64,000 nt of DNA from AP-15 sp963775875. GTDB taxonomy: Bacteria; Pseudomonadota; Alphaproteobacteria; ATCC43930; CGMCC-115725. Below the pieces are notes generated by a model. It made no database searches. It was not told the origin of the DNA and was given only the letters and a program-made list of their open reading frames with translations. Below, one piece after another: positions 26,065-34,343 of the stretch (position 1 is its first letter; the number at the start of each line of letters is the position of its first letter). The DNA is taken from NCBI GenBank assembly GCA_963775875.1, contig CAVZKP010000041.1:1-64000 (forward strand), written 5' to 3'. Both the position numbers and the translations under genes were made by a program.

Positions 26065-28557
26065 CTAGGCGGGGTCGGCGCCGGCGGCGATGCGGGCTTG
26101 GGCGACGGCGCGGATCTGTTCGCGCAATGCAGGCTCGGTGCCGAACAGCCGGTCGAGGTCGCGCGCCGCCAGGCTGAGCAACTGACAATAACCCAGCGCC
26201 ACCACATCGGCATTGCGCCGATCGGCGACCAGTAGCGCCAGTTCGCCAAAAAACTCGCCGCTGCCGAGCTGGACCGGCTGCGGCGCGATGCGGACTTCGA
26301 CCGCGCCCGAGGAGATGAAATACATCGCGTCACCGCGTTCGCCGCGGCGAACAATGACCTCGTCGGGTACGGCGAGGCGCGGCCTCAGCAATCGGGCGAC
26401 CGAACGCCGGGCCTTGTCGTCGAGCGCGGCGAACATCGGCACCCGGCCGATCAGCTCGTCACGCTTCAACCCGAGATCGAGCACTGTCCGCGTCTCGCCG
26501 ATATGCTGGCGCCGGCGCAGCTTGCGCTCCAATTCCTCGAAAACATCCTGGTTGATGATCAATTCGGCGCGCAGCCGGCGATAGCGCTCTTCCTCGAACC
26601 GCGCGGCGGTGCGCGCCAGAAACTGGGTTTCGAGCTGCCGCACATAGGCGGGATATTGCAGTTTCAGGGCCGCGATTGCGCGGTTGATCTCGCTCAGGCG
26701 CAGTTCGACCTGGCGGGCCATCGCCGTGCTCGGCCCGGCGCCGAACAGGCGGCCGATCTGCTCGCGGTTGAACGCCGCCAGATTTTCCAGCACGAAGCGG
26801 GCGGCGATCTGGACCTCAAAGCGGTCGGCGAGCTCGCGGGCGAGCGGGCCGGCGATGCCGATCCGCCGGTGCATCGCCAAGGCGACGCGGTAGGTGGCGC
26901 CGAACGCCCGCAGCCGCGCCGCCGCCCGCTGATAACCCTCGACCCCCTGGGTGCGCGCCCCGTCGCGCAACCGCGCCGCATGCGTCAGCAGGCTCGCGGC
27001 AACCCGCCGGGACACGGTGCGCCCTTCGAAATATTCGAGACAGAATTCCTGCTCGCGATCGGCCAGGACCGAGATTGCCGCTCGGGTCCTGATCTCGGCC
27101 GGCAGCTGGGCGTTTTCCTCGGCGATGTCCGCGGGGTCGCGGCTGTGCGCGTCGTAGATCGTGGTGATTTCGCCGACGATCTCCGGGGCGATCCGGTGCT
27201 CGCGCCCGACCGTCTCGATCTCCTCGCGCATTGAGGACAGGGACAGGCCGATGACCCGTTCGCGCAAGGCGATGTCGGCCGGCGACGCATCGCTGAGCTT
27301 GAGCAGCCGCATCAGCGGCCGCATCGTCGGCGCGGTCACCAGCAAGGTGAACAGGACGAAGCCGGTGGCGAGCACCCCGACGAACTGGCGGATCTCGGGC
27401 GGCAGCGACATGTTCTCGGTCGCGGCCAGCGCCAGCGCCAGCGACACCGCGCCACGCATCCCGCCCCACAACATGAACAGCTTGTAGTTCCGGTCGATCG
27501 GCTGCGCGATGCGGGCCAGGCTGAGGACCGGGATCAGCCCGTACAGGGTCAAGGCGCGCGCGATCAGCGCCGCCGCGATCAGGGCGCCGAGCAGGGCGAA
27601 ATCGCTCCAGCGCGCATGCACCAGCAGTTCCGGCGTGTGCATCGCGGCGAATAAAAAGATCAGCGAGCTCGCCCAGAATGCGAGCTGCTCCCAGGTGATG
27701 ACCAAACTTTCGAAATTCGACGGGGCCAGGCGGCGCCGGCCCTCGGCGCTGACCGCGAGCGCCGCCGCCGCGACCGCGACGACGCCGGACACACCGAGGT
27801 AATGGTCGCAGATTATGTAGATCGCATAGGCGAAGCCGATCGTCATCGTCGCCTCGGCCAGACGGCTCGACCGCAGCACCGGCATGAACAGCGCCGCCGC
27901 CCAGCCGGCGGGATAGCCGATGACCAGGCCGCCGCCAAACTGGCGCACAAACAGCAGGACGCCCGATAACGGGCTGGCCGGCCGATGGCCGCTCAGAACG
28001 GCGACGGCAAGCGAATAGATCGCGATTGCCGCGGCGTCGTTGAACAGGCTTTCGCCCTGGACCAGGGTCGACAGCCGGCGCGGTGCGCCGATGTCGCGAA
28101 AGATCGCGACGACCGCCACCGGGTCGGTGGTGGCGATGATCGCGCCGAGGATCAGGCAGGCGAGCACCCCGACCGGGGCCAGCGGCCACAGCGCGAAGCC
28201 GACAACGAGGGTGCAGACGACGACGCCGATGACGGCGAGCAGCAGTACCGGAGCGACCTCGTCGCCGAGCTGGCGGGTATCGAGGTTGAGTGCCGCTTCG
28301 AACAGCAGCGCCGGGAGAAAAATGTAAAGAAGAGATTCGGCGCTGAGCCCAAAATCATGCAGGGTGGCGATGATGTCGCCGACCGCGCCGCCGTGAATAG
28401 AGGCGCCAGGGATATTGATGGCTACGCCGATCGCAATCCCGACCAAGGCGAGCAATACGGTGTAGGGGATCGAAAACCGCTCGGCGAGCGGCAGCAATAA
28501 GCTGATCAGCCCGAGAAGCGCCGTAACGGCAAAAACGGTCAGAACGGTTTCGTGCAT
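26065..28557 (-). CDS. Na+/H+ antiporter (CPA1/NhaP type) with C-terminal cyclic-nucleotide-binding domain
   Basis: About 830 residues from the ATG at 28557 (MHETVLTVFAVTALLG). Residues 1-410 form about 12 transmembrane helices, including ATTDPVAVVAIFRDIG with the transport Asp, QGESLFNDAAAIAIY with the conserved Asp, and WGGMRGAVSLALAL. A helical cytoplasmic region follows, then a cNMP-binding domain whose phosphate cassette reads GEFFGELALLVADRRNADV (about residues 760-780). The same architecture occurs in plant SOS1 and in bacterial SOS1-like exchangers. It would export Na+ in exchange for H+, gated by the C-terminal domain. Confidence 0.9.
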   Translation of the reverse strand: MHETVLTVFAVTALLGLISLLLPLAERFSIPYTVLLALVGIAIGVAINIPGASIHGGAVGDIIATLHDFGLSAESLLYIFLPALLFEAALNLDTRQLGDEVAPVLLLAVIGVVVCTLVVGFALWPLAPVGVLACLILGAIIATTDPVAVVAIFRDIGAPRRLSTLVQGESLFNDAAAIAIYSLAVAVLSGHRPASPLSGVLLFVRQFGGGLVIGYPAGWAAALFMPVLRSSRLAEATMTIGFAYAIYIICDHYLGVSGVVAVAAAALAVSAEGRRRLAPSNFESLVITWEQLAFWASSLIFLFAAMHTPELLVHARWSDFALLGALIAAALIARALTLYGLIPVLSLARIAQPIDRNYKLFMLWGGMRGAVSLALALAATENMSLPPEIRQFVGVLATGFVLFTLLVTAPTMRPLMRLLKLSDASPADIALRERVIGLSLSSMREEIETVGREHRIAPEIVGEITTIYDAHSRDPADIAEENAQLPAEIRTRAAISVLADREQEFCLEYFEGRTVSRRVAASLLTHAARLRDGARTQGVEGYQRAAARLRAFGATYRVALAMHRRIGIAGPLARELADRFEVQIAARFVLENLAAFNREQIGRLFGAGPSTAMARQVELRLSEINRAIAALKLQYPAYVRQLETQFLARTAARFEEERYRRLRAELIINQDVFEELERKLRRRQHIGETRTVLDLGLKRDELIGRVPMFAALDDKARRSVARLLRPRLAVPDEVIVRRGERGDAMYFISSGAVEVRIAPQPVQLGSGEFFGELALLVADRRNADVVALGYCQLLSLAARDLDRLFGTEPALREQIRAVAQARIAAGADPA

Positions 28558-28709
28558 GCCTGGCTGGCGGGAGCCTAGCGATGCCGCCTCCGCTTCACAA
28601 GCGGGCGCCGGCAAAACACCTGCGGCAGCGGATCCGCCCGATCGCGGACTTGCCCCCGGTCCGTTCGACGGTGCTAATAAGCTGCAACAAAAGCTGGGAT
28701 TGCCGATTG

Positions 28710-29177
28710 ATGCTGACCCGTCGAGTGATAATGCCGCTGCTGGTTCTGCTCGCCACCGGCCTGTTCGGCCATGCGGCCGAGCTTCAGCAATTCGCCACCG
28801 CGCATCTGACGATCGTCAGCGCCAGCGGGCCGCACCAATTCACGATCGAACTGGCCGAGACGCCGGCACAGATGGACCAAGGATTGATGTTCCGTCGGTC
28901 GCTGGCCCCGAATGCCGGGATGCTGTTCGATTTCAAGCGCCCGACCGTGGCCACGATGTGGATGCACAACACCCTGATTCCGCTCGATATGCTGTTCGTC
29001 GATCAGCAAGGCCGGATCGTCAATATCGCCGCGCGCGCGGTGCCGGAATCCGACGCGACGATCGCCGCCGCGGCTCCGGTGCGTGCGGTGATCGAGCTGA
29101 ACGGCGGGACCGCGTCCCGGCTCGGCATCAAGCCCGGCGATCGGGTGCTGTACCCGATCTTCAGCAACGCATCGTGA
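28710..29177 (+). CDS. DUF192 family exported protein
   Basis: 155 residues from ATG 28710 with a signal peptide (VIMPLLVLLATGLFGHAAE). The DUF192 signatures are present: ELAETPAQMDQGLMFRRSLAPNAGMLFDF, TVATMWMHNTLIPLDMLFVD and ALIEL-like VRAVIELNGGTASRLGIKPGDRV. The family is small, periplasmic and of unclear function. The 3' end is partly copied about 220 bases downstream. Confidence 0.85.
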   Translation: MLTRRVIMPLLVLLATGLFGHAAELQQFATAHLTIVSASGPHQFTIELAETPAQMDQGLMFRRSLAPNAGMLFDFKRPTVATMWMHNTLIPLDMLFVDQQGRIVNIAARAVPESDATIAAAAPVRAVIELNGGTASRLGIKPGDRVLYPIFSNAS

Positions 29178-29404
29178 TCGGCGCTTGCAGGCGAGCGACC
29201 GGCTGGCCGCCGATCAGCGACATCCCGGGAGCGATCCGCATCGGTTCGCGGAGCTGACGATTGGGTGGTCGATCGCCGCCGGGTTCGCTCCGTTCCAGCC
29301 CGGCTCGCTCACCTGGCCAGAGCACCAACACATTGCCGATCCTGATCCGGTCGCGTCCCGGCGCGGCGACGTCGTGCTGTACATCTTCGGCAACGCATCG
29401 TGAT
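29145..29404. repeat. duplicated tail of the DUF192 gene
   Basis: Bases near 29145-29178 (GTGCTGTACCCGATCTTCAG, then CAACGCATCGTGATCGG) recur near 29371-29405 as GTGCTGTACATCTTCGG followed by CAACGCATCGTGATCGG. The second copy lacks three bases. About 225 bases of sequence without a recognisable gene separate them. Confidence 0.7.
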
Positions 29405-29405
29405 C

Positions 29406-29657
29406 GGCTGCCTGATAGCAGCATAACCATATATATCAGTTATTTAAGAGATAAATATAATAATGGACTTTAGCATACCGGAGGTCGGCCGATTTGCCTA
29501 AATACGGCTGATATCAGATTCTTGAAAAACGCCGTTATCCTATTGCAAACACTTATGTACTGAGGCGGTTGAGGCGTCTCTGAACCAGCCGCGGGAGGGC
29601 AAAGTTCGGATTTCCGCATGATATTCGCCCGCGGTTCGCGGTATGGTCGGCGCCGAT
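29406..29657. other. AT-rich intergenic region
   Basis: About 250 bases that are strikingly AT-rich against the background (around 29420-29470 and 29510-29560). No gene or clear promoter boxes were found, though it precedes the DUF882 gene and probably contains its promoter. Confidence 0.4.
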
Positions 29658-30326
29658 ATGAATCGACGCCTGCTCCTCTCGATGGCCGCCGGCTGGGCGG
29701 CCTGGCCCGGTGCGGCCCGAGCCGTGCCGCGCCCGCCGGCGCTGCGCCGGCTGCGGCTGGTCAACGCCCATACCGGCGAGACCTTCGACGGGGCCTATCG
29801 CGACCAAAAGGGTCCGATCCCTCAGGTGATCCGGGAGCTGTGCGTCTTCCTCCGCGATTTTCATTGCGGGGCCGAGACCGAGATGGATGTCGCGGTCATC
29901 GATTTTCTTGCCGATGTCCTCGACGCGGTCGGTGAAACCAAGGCGACGATCCTGTCCGCCTATCGCACGCCCGCGACTAACGCGATGCTCGCGCGCACGA
30001 TGTTCGGCGTGGCCGAGAACAGCCAGCATATTTACGGTCGCGCGCTCGACATCCGCCTCGACTCCAAGCTTGTCGGCGCGATGGAGGCGGCACGCGCAAT
30101 GCGGCGCGGCGGGGTCGGCTGGTACCCGCATTCCGGCTTTATCCACATCGATTCCGGGCCGGTGCGGAACTGGACGCTCGACGAAAGCGGGCTCGGCAAC
30201 CTGTTGCTGTTCGATGGCGGCGGCAGCTTGCCGTTCGACGACGCGCGCCGCCCGCTGTCGGTGTCCCAACGGCTGTCGTTGCGGCGTCAGCTGGCCCGGG
30301 CCGAGTTTCTCGCGCGCCGCCGCTAG
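29658..30326 (+). CDS. DUF882/YcbK-type peptidoglycan peptidase-like exported protein
   Basis: 222 residues from ATG 29658 (an ATG at 29643 would add five residues; neither has a strong ribosome site). The N-terminus has RR and a hydrophobic stretch (NRRLLLSMAAGWAAWPGAARA), a possible Tat signal. The rest matches the M15A-like YcbK family: LVNAHTGETFDGAY, ILSAYRTPATNAML, SQHIYGRALDIRL with the metal-type His and Asp, and GGVGWYPHSGFIHIDSGPVRNW. Its likely role is cell-wall remodelling in the periplasm. Confidence 0.8.
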   Translation: MNRRLLLSMAAGWAAWPGAARAVPRPPALRRLRLVNAHTGETFDGAYRDQKGPIPQVIRELCVFLRDFHCGAETEMDVAVIDFLADVLDAVGETKATILSAYRTPATNAMLARTMFGVAENSQHIYGRALDIRLDSKLVGAMEAARAMRRGGVGWYPHSGFIHIDSGPVRNWTLDESGLGNLLLFDGGGSLPFDDARRPLSVSQRLSLRRQLARAEFLARRR

Positions 30327-30429
30327 AGCGGTTTCCGATCGGAAAGCTTGGAAGAAATAATCATGCCAAGGCCCGTGGTGCGGGATCGTCGCCGACCCGA
30401 TCCGTGCGCTTGCCGAGAGCACCGAGACC

Positions 30430-30678
30430 GTGCAAAAGATGGCCGCCCACATCGTCCTGCCCTGGGTGCACCGCATTTTCTCCAACCTCAAAGTCTGGGC
30501 CTTGGACGTCTATCACGGCTTGCGCCGCAAGCATCTCCAGTCCTATCTCGATGAGTACGTCTTCCGCTTCAACCGCCGCCGCACCCGACACGCCGCGTTC
30601 CGATCCCTGCTCGGCATCACCGCTGCCCACAAACCCCTCAATTACAAGATGTTGATCTCACCGGAAGCAAAGGCATAA
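30430..30678 (+). mobile_element. C-terminal remnant of an IS1595-family transposase
   Basis: The frame ending at 30678 encodes HRIFSNLKVWALDVYHG, LRRKHLQSYLDEYVFRFNRRR and AAFRSLLGIT, the C-terminal block of IS1595-type DDE transposases, including the late conserved E/N region. The N-terminal two thirds are missing. The sequence just upstream (from 30360) is not recognisably part of the same frame. It marks the border between chromosome-like genes and the AT-richer patch before the injection-system locus. Confidence 0.75.
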
Positions 30679-30721
30679 GCCTTTGATGATAATTACAGCG
30701 GGCGCAATAATGGGGGAGATC

Positions 30722-31276
30722 ATGGCATCGAAAGAGTTACGACAGAAGAACACAGTTCAGTTATTGCGATTAGTTATTGTAATGGTTCTGATCACTCTTA
30801 TTGGGTGCACGACGACCCTTACCCACCAGAATACTAATTACCCTAAAATAAGCAGGGATGAGGCCGTTCGTAAAATATCGGAGCTTTCCCTTGTGTACCC
30901 GGTGGTGTCCCCCGGATTCGTCAACTCCTTAGCATTTGCAAAGATCGATAAAGTGGATTCCAAGGGCTTCAGTTTTATTCGAGGTGGTCCTTTTGTAAGA
31001 GATCTCGGATGTACTCCTGCCATAGTGGGGGGCCGGTCTGGCACCTTGTGTACAAGAACTACTGAGACAGAAAGTCTCAATATACGCGTAGATTTTGACG
31101 ACATTACTGGAGTTCAGATAGATTATTTTGAGATAACTGGAGAAGGCCCCCAAATTCAACTGCTTTGGAAACGCGCACCGCCGTTTCTTCTGCTGACACC
31201 ACATGGTTTGGCTGCGCCAGCTAAGCCTGAAGAATACGCAGCAGCATTTCTGACATTATGCCCATCTATCCCGTGA
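30722..31276 (+). CDS. unknown lipoprotein, low GC
   Basis: 184 residues from ATG 30722 (GGGGGAG upstream). The N-terminus has a positively charged start, a hydrophobic core (LLRLVIVMVLITLI) and a lipobox LIGC, so it should be lipidated at Cys of GCTTTL. The mature part is not recognised. Codon use (many AAA, ATA, TTA) is unlike the GC-rich neighbours, which suggests recent acquisition. It lies between the IS1595 remnant and the divergent eCIS-linked genes. Confidence 0.6.
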   Translation: MASKELRQKNTVQLLRLVIVMVLITLIGCTTTLTHQNTNYPKISRDEAVRKISELSLVYPVVSPGFVNSLAFAKIDKVDSKGFSFIRGGPFVRDLGCTPAIVGGRSGTLCTRTTETESLNIRVDFDDITGVQIDYFEITGEGPQIQLLWKRAPPFLLLTPHGLAAPAKPEEYAAAFLTLCPSIP

Positions 31277-31398
31277 ATCATTTAGGCATAAACGTGCCAG
31301 ATCGATCCTGCTGCCGAAGTGAAACAGTAAGAAGCGCCGATGCCGATTTGGTATCGCGGGAGACGATTTAGCCCAATACTATTGAGACAGAATCCCGT

Positions 31399-31986
31399 CT
31401 ATGTATCACTTAGTAGAAAGGTATCGCCAGAGGCGTTTACCCGATAATGGTGGCCCGCGATCGCGTTCAAAGGGATCTTTTGGGGGGGAAGAACGTCATA
31501 TAACACTAAATTTTCTTCAAGAACGAGGCCGCGCCTAATTTTCTCACGTAACTCAGCAAGGCTTTCTAATCTCTGATGTCGTGTATAGTAACGGCACTCA
31601 ATGACATGCTGCCCAGGGAGGATATCAACCTCTACACGCTTCAACGTTGGACCGGCGTCGGGTACCGGTTTGCCGTCAACCGCAATGATAACAATATAAT
31701 CAGGCGCATACGAACTAATGGTAGCAATCTGAGATTGGGGTAACGATGGTCCATCATATGCGTGGACTACGTTGGGGAAATACACGCAGCCACTCACGGT
31801 AACAAAAAGTGTAACAGCCACACAGAGCGGCACCAATCTGACCAGACGACGCCTCACGGGCGTTCCCGGGCTCTTGGTGCCGGGCGTCGGAAGTGGAGGA
31901 AAGGCTGATGCGGCTTCTCGCATTATGACGAAGCTCCGTGGATCCGTGGCAAAGCGCAACACAGCCAACGACGGTGCATCACTCAT
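31399..31986 (-). CDS. unknown lipoprotein downstream of the DUF4157 gene
   Basis: 195 residues from ATG 31986, or shorter from ATG 31923 (MREAASAFPPLP). A hydrophobic segment (VRLVPLCVAVTLFVTVSGC) ends in a lipobox VSGC. The mature part has a beta-rich pattern (DYIVIIAVDGKPVPDAGPT, then VEVDILPGQHVIECRYY) like domains that decorate surface lipoproteins. It starts 4 bases after the DUF4157 stop on the same strand, so the two are probably cotranscribed. An immunity or anchoring role for the DUF4157 protein is possible but unproven. Confidence 0.55.
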   Translation of the reverse strand: MSDAPSLAVLRFATDPRSFVIMREAASAFPPLPTPGTKSPGTPVRRRLVRLVPLCVAVTLFVTVSGCVYFPNVVHAYDGPSLPQSQIATISSYAPDYIVIIAVDGKPVPDAGPTLKRVEVDILPGQHVIECRYYTRHQRLESLAELREKIRRGLVLEENLVLYDVLPPQKIPLNAIAGHHYRVNASGDTFLLSDT

Positions 31987-31989
31987 ATG

Positions 31990-33108
31990 TCACCTGCTAC
32001 CAAAGGACAACCCCCTCCATGCCATGTGTGGACGGCCCCCTGGATGCAAGCGAAAAATGTGCGTGACGGGCTTATCGTTCAGCCTGATGTCCGCTTCTTT
32101 CCTGACATCATCAAATGCTTTGCCAATTTGGGAAAATTTGTCAAGCGCATTATCGAATTTATCTTGTTCCCACTCTTGTACGGGAGGATAGAGCACTATC
32201 TCTATCACCGAATTTCCTGCATTATTCACATCTGCCGTCAACCTTATCCCATCGCCATAATTTTTAATCACATCCAATTTCGCCAGATTTTGCCAGCCAT
32301 TCATCCATGTTTTCTTCTCAATGCCATATCCTGTTTCAAACTCAAAGCCGACGGCGCGCTGGATTTTGCCGTTGGGCGCCTGGTTATTTACCGCTACTGT
32401 CTGAGAAATCGCAGCCTCGACCTGATCGGGCAAGCCGATCCGGGATTTACGCCCTGCCTTCGCCTCGACGCTGCCGGTTTGCTGCACGACATGTGTCAAT
32501 TCATGAGCCAGCAAGTGCTTACCCACGCGCGTGGCTGGATTATACCTGCCGGCGCCCATATAGATATGGCTTCCCTGGGTGAAGGCCTGAGCCCCCAAAC
32601 TGCGATTTAGTTGTTCCGATTGTGCCCCGGTATGAACACGAACATTGGCGAAATCCGCGCCGAAGCGTGGTTCCAGCTCTGCTCGCAACTTAGCCGGCAA
32701 TGGCGAACCGCCGCTGTTAGCGGATAACAGGCGCTCGACATCCGCCCCGGGCTCGAAGCTCCCCATCGCGTCGGACTTCGCGCGCCGCATCGTCGGCGCC
32801 GGCATCACGGCGTCGGCCACCCGGTCGGCTTCCCGTTCGTATCGATCGCCGCTCGCGTTGACGATCAGCTTGGCTTGCACCGGTGGCAGGAGCATCGCCC
32901 CCATCGCCCGGTTACCGAGGGTTCGCTGCAGCGATGCCAGTTCGGCTGGGCGCAGCGAGCCGGGGGCGGCCTTCATCCGCTGCACGATCGTGCCCGGCGC
33001 TGAAAGCCGCGCGGGCGCCGAGCCCACCGGCGAGATTGCCACCGGCTTTGGGCGTTGCAGCGCTCGGCGCGGCTCGCGGGTCGGACGCCGGTGCTGGAGT
33101 TTGGCCAT
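31990..33108 (-). CDS. DUF4157 (eCIS core domain) protein, candidate cargo
   Basis: 372 residues from the ATG at 33108, chosen because AAGGAGG lies 7 bases upstream; the frame is open for about 50 further codons. The N-terminus is basic and Pro-rich. The DUF4157 domain (about 95-235) includes LQRTLGNRAM, GDRYEREADRVADAVM, FGADFANVRVHTGAQSEQLNRSLGAQAFTQGSHIYMG-type segments and the HExxH metal motif in LLAHELTHVVQQTG (about 202-206). After a linker ending GKIQRA, a C-terminal region of 118 residues starts VGFEFETGYG; it is not recognised. DUF4157 proteins are linked with extracellular injection systems as loaded cargo. It is divergent from the injection operon and shares its upstream region. 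Confidence 0.85.
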   Translation of the reverse strand: MAKLQHRRPTREPRRALQRPKPVAISPVGSAPARLSAPGTIVQRMKAAPGSLRPAELASLQRTLGNRAMGAMLLPPVQAKLIVNASGDRYEREADRVADAVMPAPTMRRAKSDAMGSFEPGADVERLLSANSGGSPLPAKLRAELEPRFGADFANVRVHTGAQSEQLNRSLGAQAFTQGSHIYMGAGRYNPATRVGKHLLAHELTHVVQQTGSVEAKAGRKSRIGLPDQVEAAISQTVAVNNQAPNGKIQRAVGFEFETGYGIEKKTWMNGWQNLAKLDVIKNYGDGIRLTADVNNAGNSVIEIVLYPPVQEWEQDKFDNALDKFSQIGKAFDDVRKEADIRLNDKPVTHIFRLHPGGRPHMAWRGLSFGSR

Positions 33109-33501
33109 GGCGAACGCCTCCTTCGGGCAATCCGTCGCAGTGGGACTACGGCACGCTTTGCTCCGCCCCCCGCCAACCTTCCCTTCCCGAGCGCGTGAAA
33201 CCGCATTTTGCGATCGGATCGAACCCCATGCCATTCGATTGCCGGGCTCCGCCAAGCAGGAAACCCTCGGGCCGGGATCGCGAAGATCGCCGCTCGCGCG
33301 GTTCGCTTCCGACTTCCGCCTCGATCGCCTCGGCGTGACTTTACCGCGTGACGCGCGCCACCTGACCCATTAACGTTTAACCAAAGCGGGGGCATGCAGC
33401 AACGGCGCGATAACGGCGCGATCCGATTGTCGGAGGGGCATTGTTGAGGGTGGCAGTAGGCCTTGATTTGATGATCCAGGCGGCGCCGGGTCGAGGGCGG
33501 C
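33109..33501. promoter_or_regulatory. shared upstream region of the DUF4157 gene and the injection operon
   Basis: About 390 bases between divergent starts, holding the AAGGAGG ribosome site of the DUF4157 gene at its left end. No strong promoter hexamers were identified. A patch near 33370 (TTAACGTTTAACC) is AT-rich for this region and could be part of a promoter or operator. Confidence 0.35.
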
Positions 33502-34332
33502 GTGATCGGTGACCTCAGTCTGACGTTGCGCGCGATTCTGACGCAGCCGGGGCTGCCGAGCGAACTCGCCGCGGCGCAGATCGCCTTCGACCGCCCGGGC
33601 GAGAGCTTCAACCCGGGGCAGACGACGCTCGATCTGTTTCTCTATGACATCCGCGAGAACCTCGAACTGCGCAATCCGGAGCCGGCGCTCGAGCGAGTCA
33701 ACGGGCAAGCCGTGCGGCGCCCGCCGCCGCTGCGGGTCGCCTGCACCTACCTGGTCACCGCCTGGCCGGTGGGCGGCGCGGAACTGCCGCTGCAGGAGCA
33801 TCGCCTGCTCGGCCAGACGCTGCAGATCCTCGCCCGCTACCCGACGATCCCCGCTTCCTTCCTCCAGGACAGCCTCAAGGGCCAGCAGCTGCCGCTACCG
33901 CTCGTCACCTCGCGCACCGACGGGCTCCGGGAGCCGGCGGAGTTCTGGTCCGCGCTCGGCGGCCGGCTGCGCCCGTCATTGTCGGTGACGGCCACCATCG
34001 GGCTCGAGGTGTTCGCCGCCGAGACATTGCCGCTGGTCACCAAGGACCGGATCGAGATCAGCATCGCCCAGCGGCCGAGCATTGCTGGACGGGTGCTCGC
34101 CGCGGACGGCGCCGCCGCGGCCGGCGCTGCCGTCGCGCTCGTCGAGGCGGCGCTTTCGACCACGACCGGCGCGAACGGGCGCTACGCCTTCGGCCCGGTC
34201 GCCCCCGGCCGTTACACGCTGCGCGCGCGATTGGGCGACGCGGTCGGGACCCGTCAAGTCGTGCTCCTGTCTCCCCCCGGAAGCCCACCCGGCGGAGACG
34301 ACATACGGCTCGCGCCCTCGCCTTCGTCATAA
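33502..34332 (+). CDS. DUF4255 protein (Pvc16/Afp16-like tail terminator) with carboxypeptidase-regulatory-like domain
   Basis: 276 residues from a GTG at 33502. Residues 1-190 match DUF4255: MIGDLSLTLRAILTQ, DLFLYDIRENLELRNP, PPLRVACTYLVTAW, EHRLLGQTLQILARY and EFWSALGGRLRPSLSVTATI. In extracellular injection systems this protein caps the tube and sheath at the far end and ends polymerisation. Residues about 195-260 (IAGRVLAADGAAAAGA, TTTGANGRYAFGPVAPGRYTLRA) form a CarboxypepD_reg-like beta-sandwich. It is the first gene of the operon, where Pvc16 is the last in Photorhabdus systems. Confidence 0.88.
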   Translation: MIGDLSLTLRAILTQPGLPSELAAAQIAFDRPGESFNPGQTTLDLFLYDIRENLELRNPEPALERVNGQAVRRPPPLRVACTYLVTAWPVGGAELPLQEHRLLGQTLQILARYPTIPASFLQDSLKGQQLPLPLVTSRTDGLREPAEFWSALGGRLRPSLSVTATIGLEVFAAETLPLVTKDRIEISIAQRPSIAGRVLAADGAAAAGAAVALVEAALSTTTGANGRYAFGPVAPGRYTLRARLGDAVGTRQVVLLSPPGSPPGGDDIRLAPSPSS

Positions 34333-34343
34333 GGAAGACCGCC

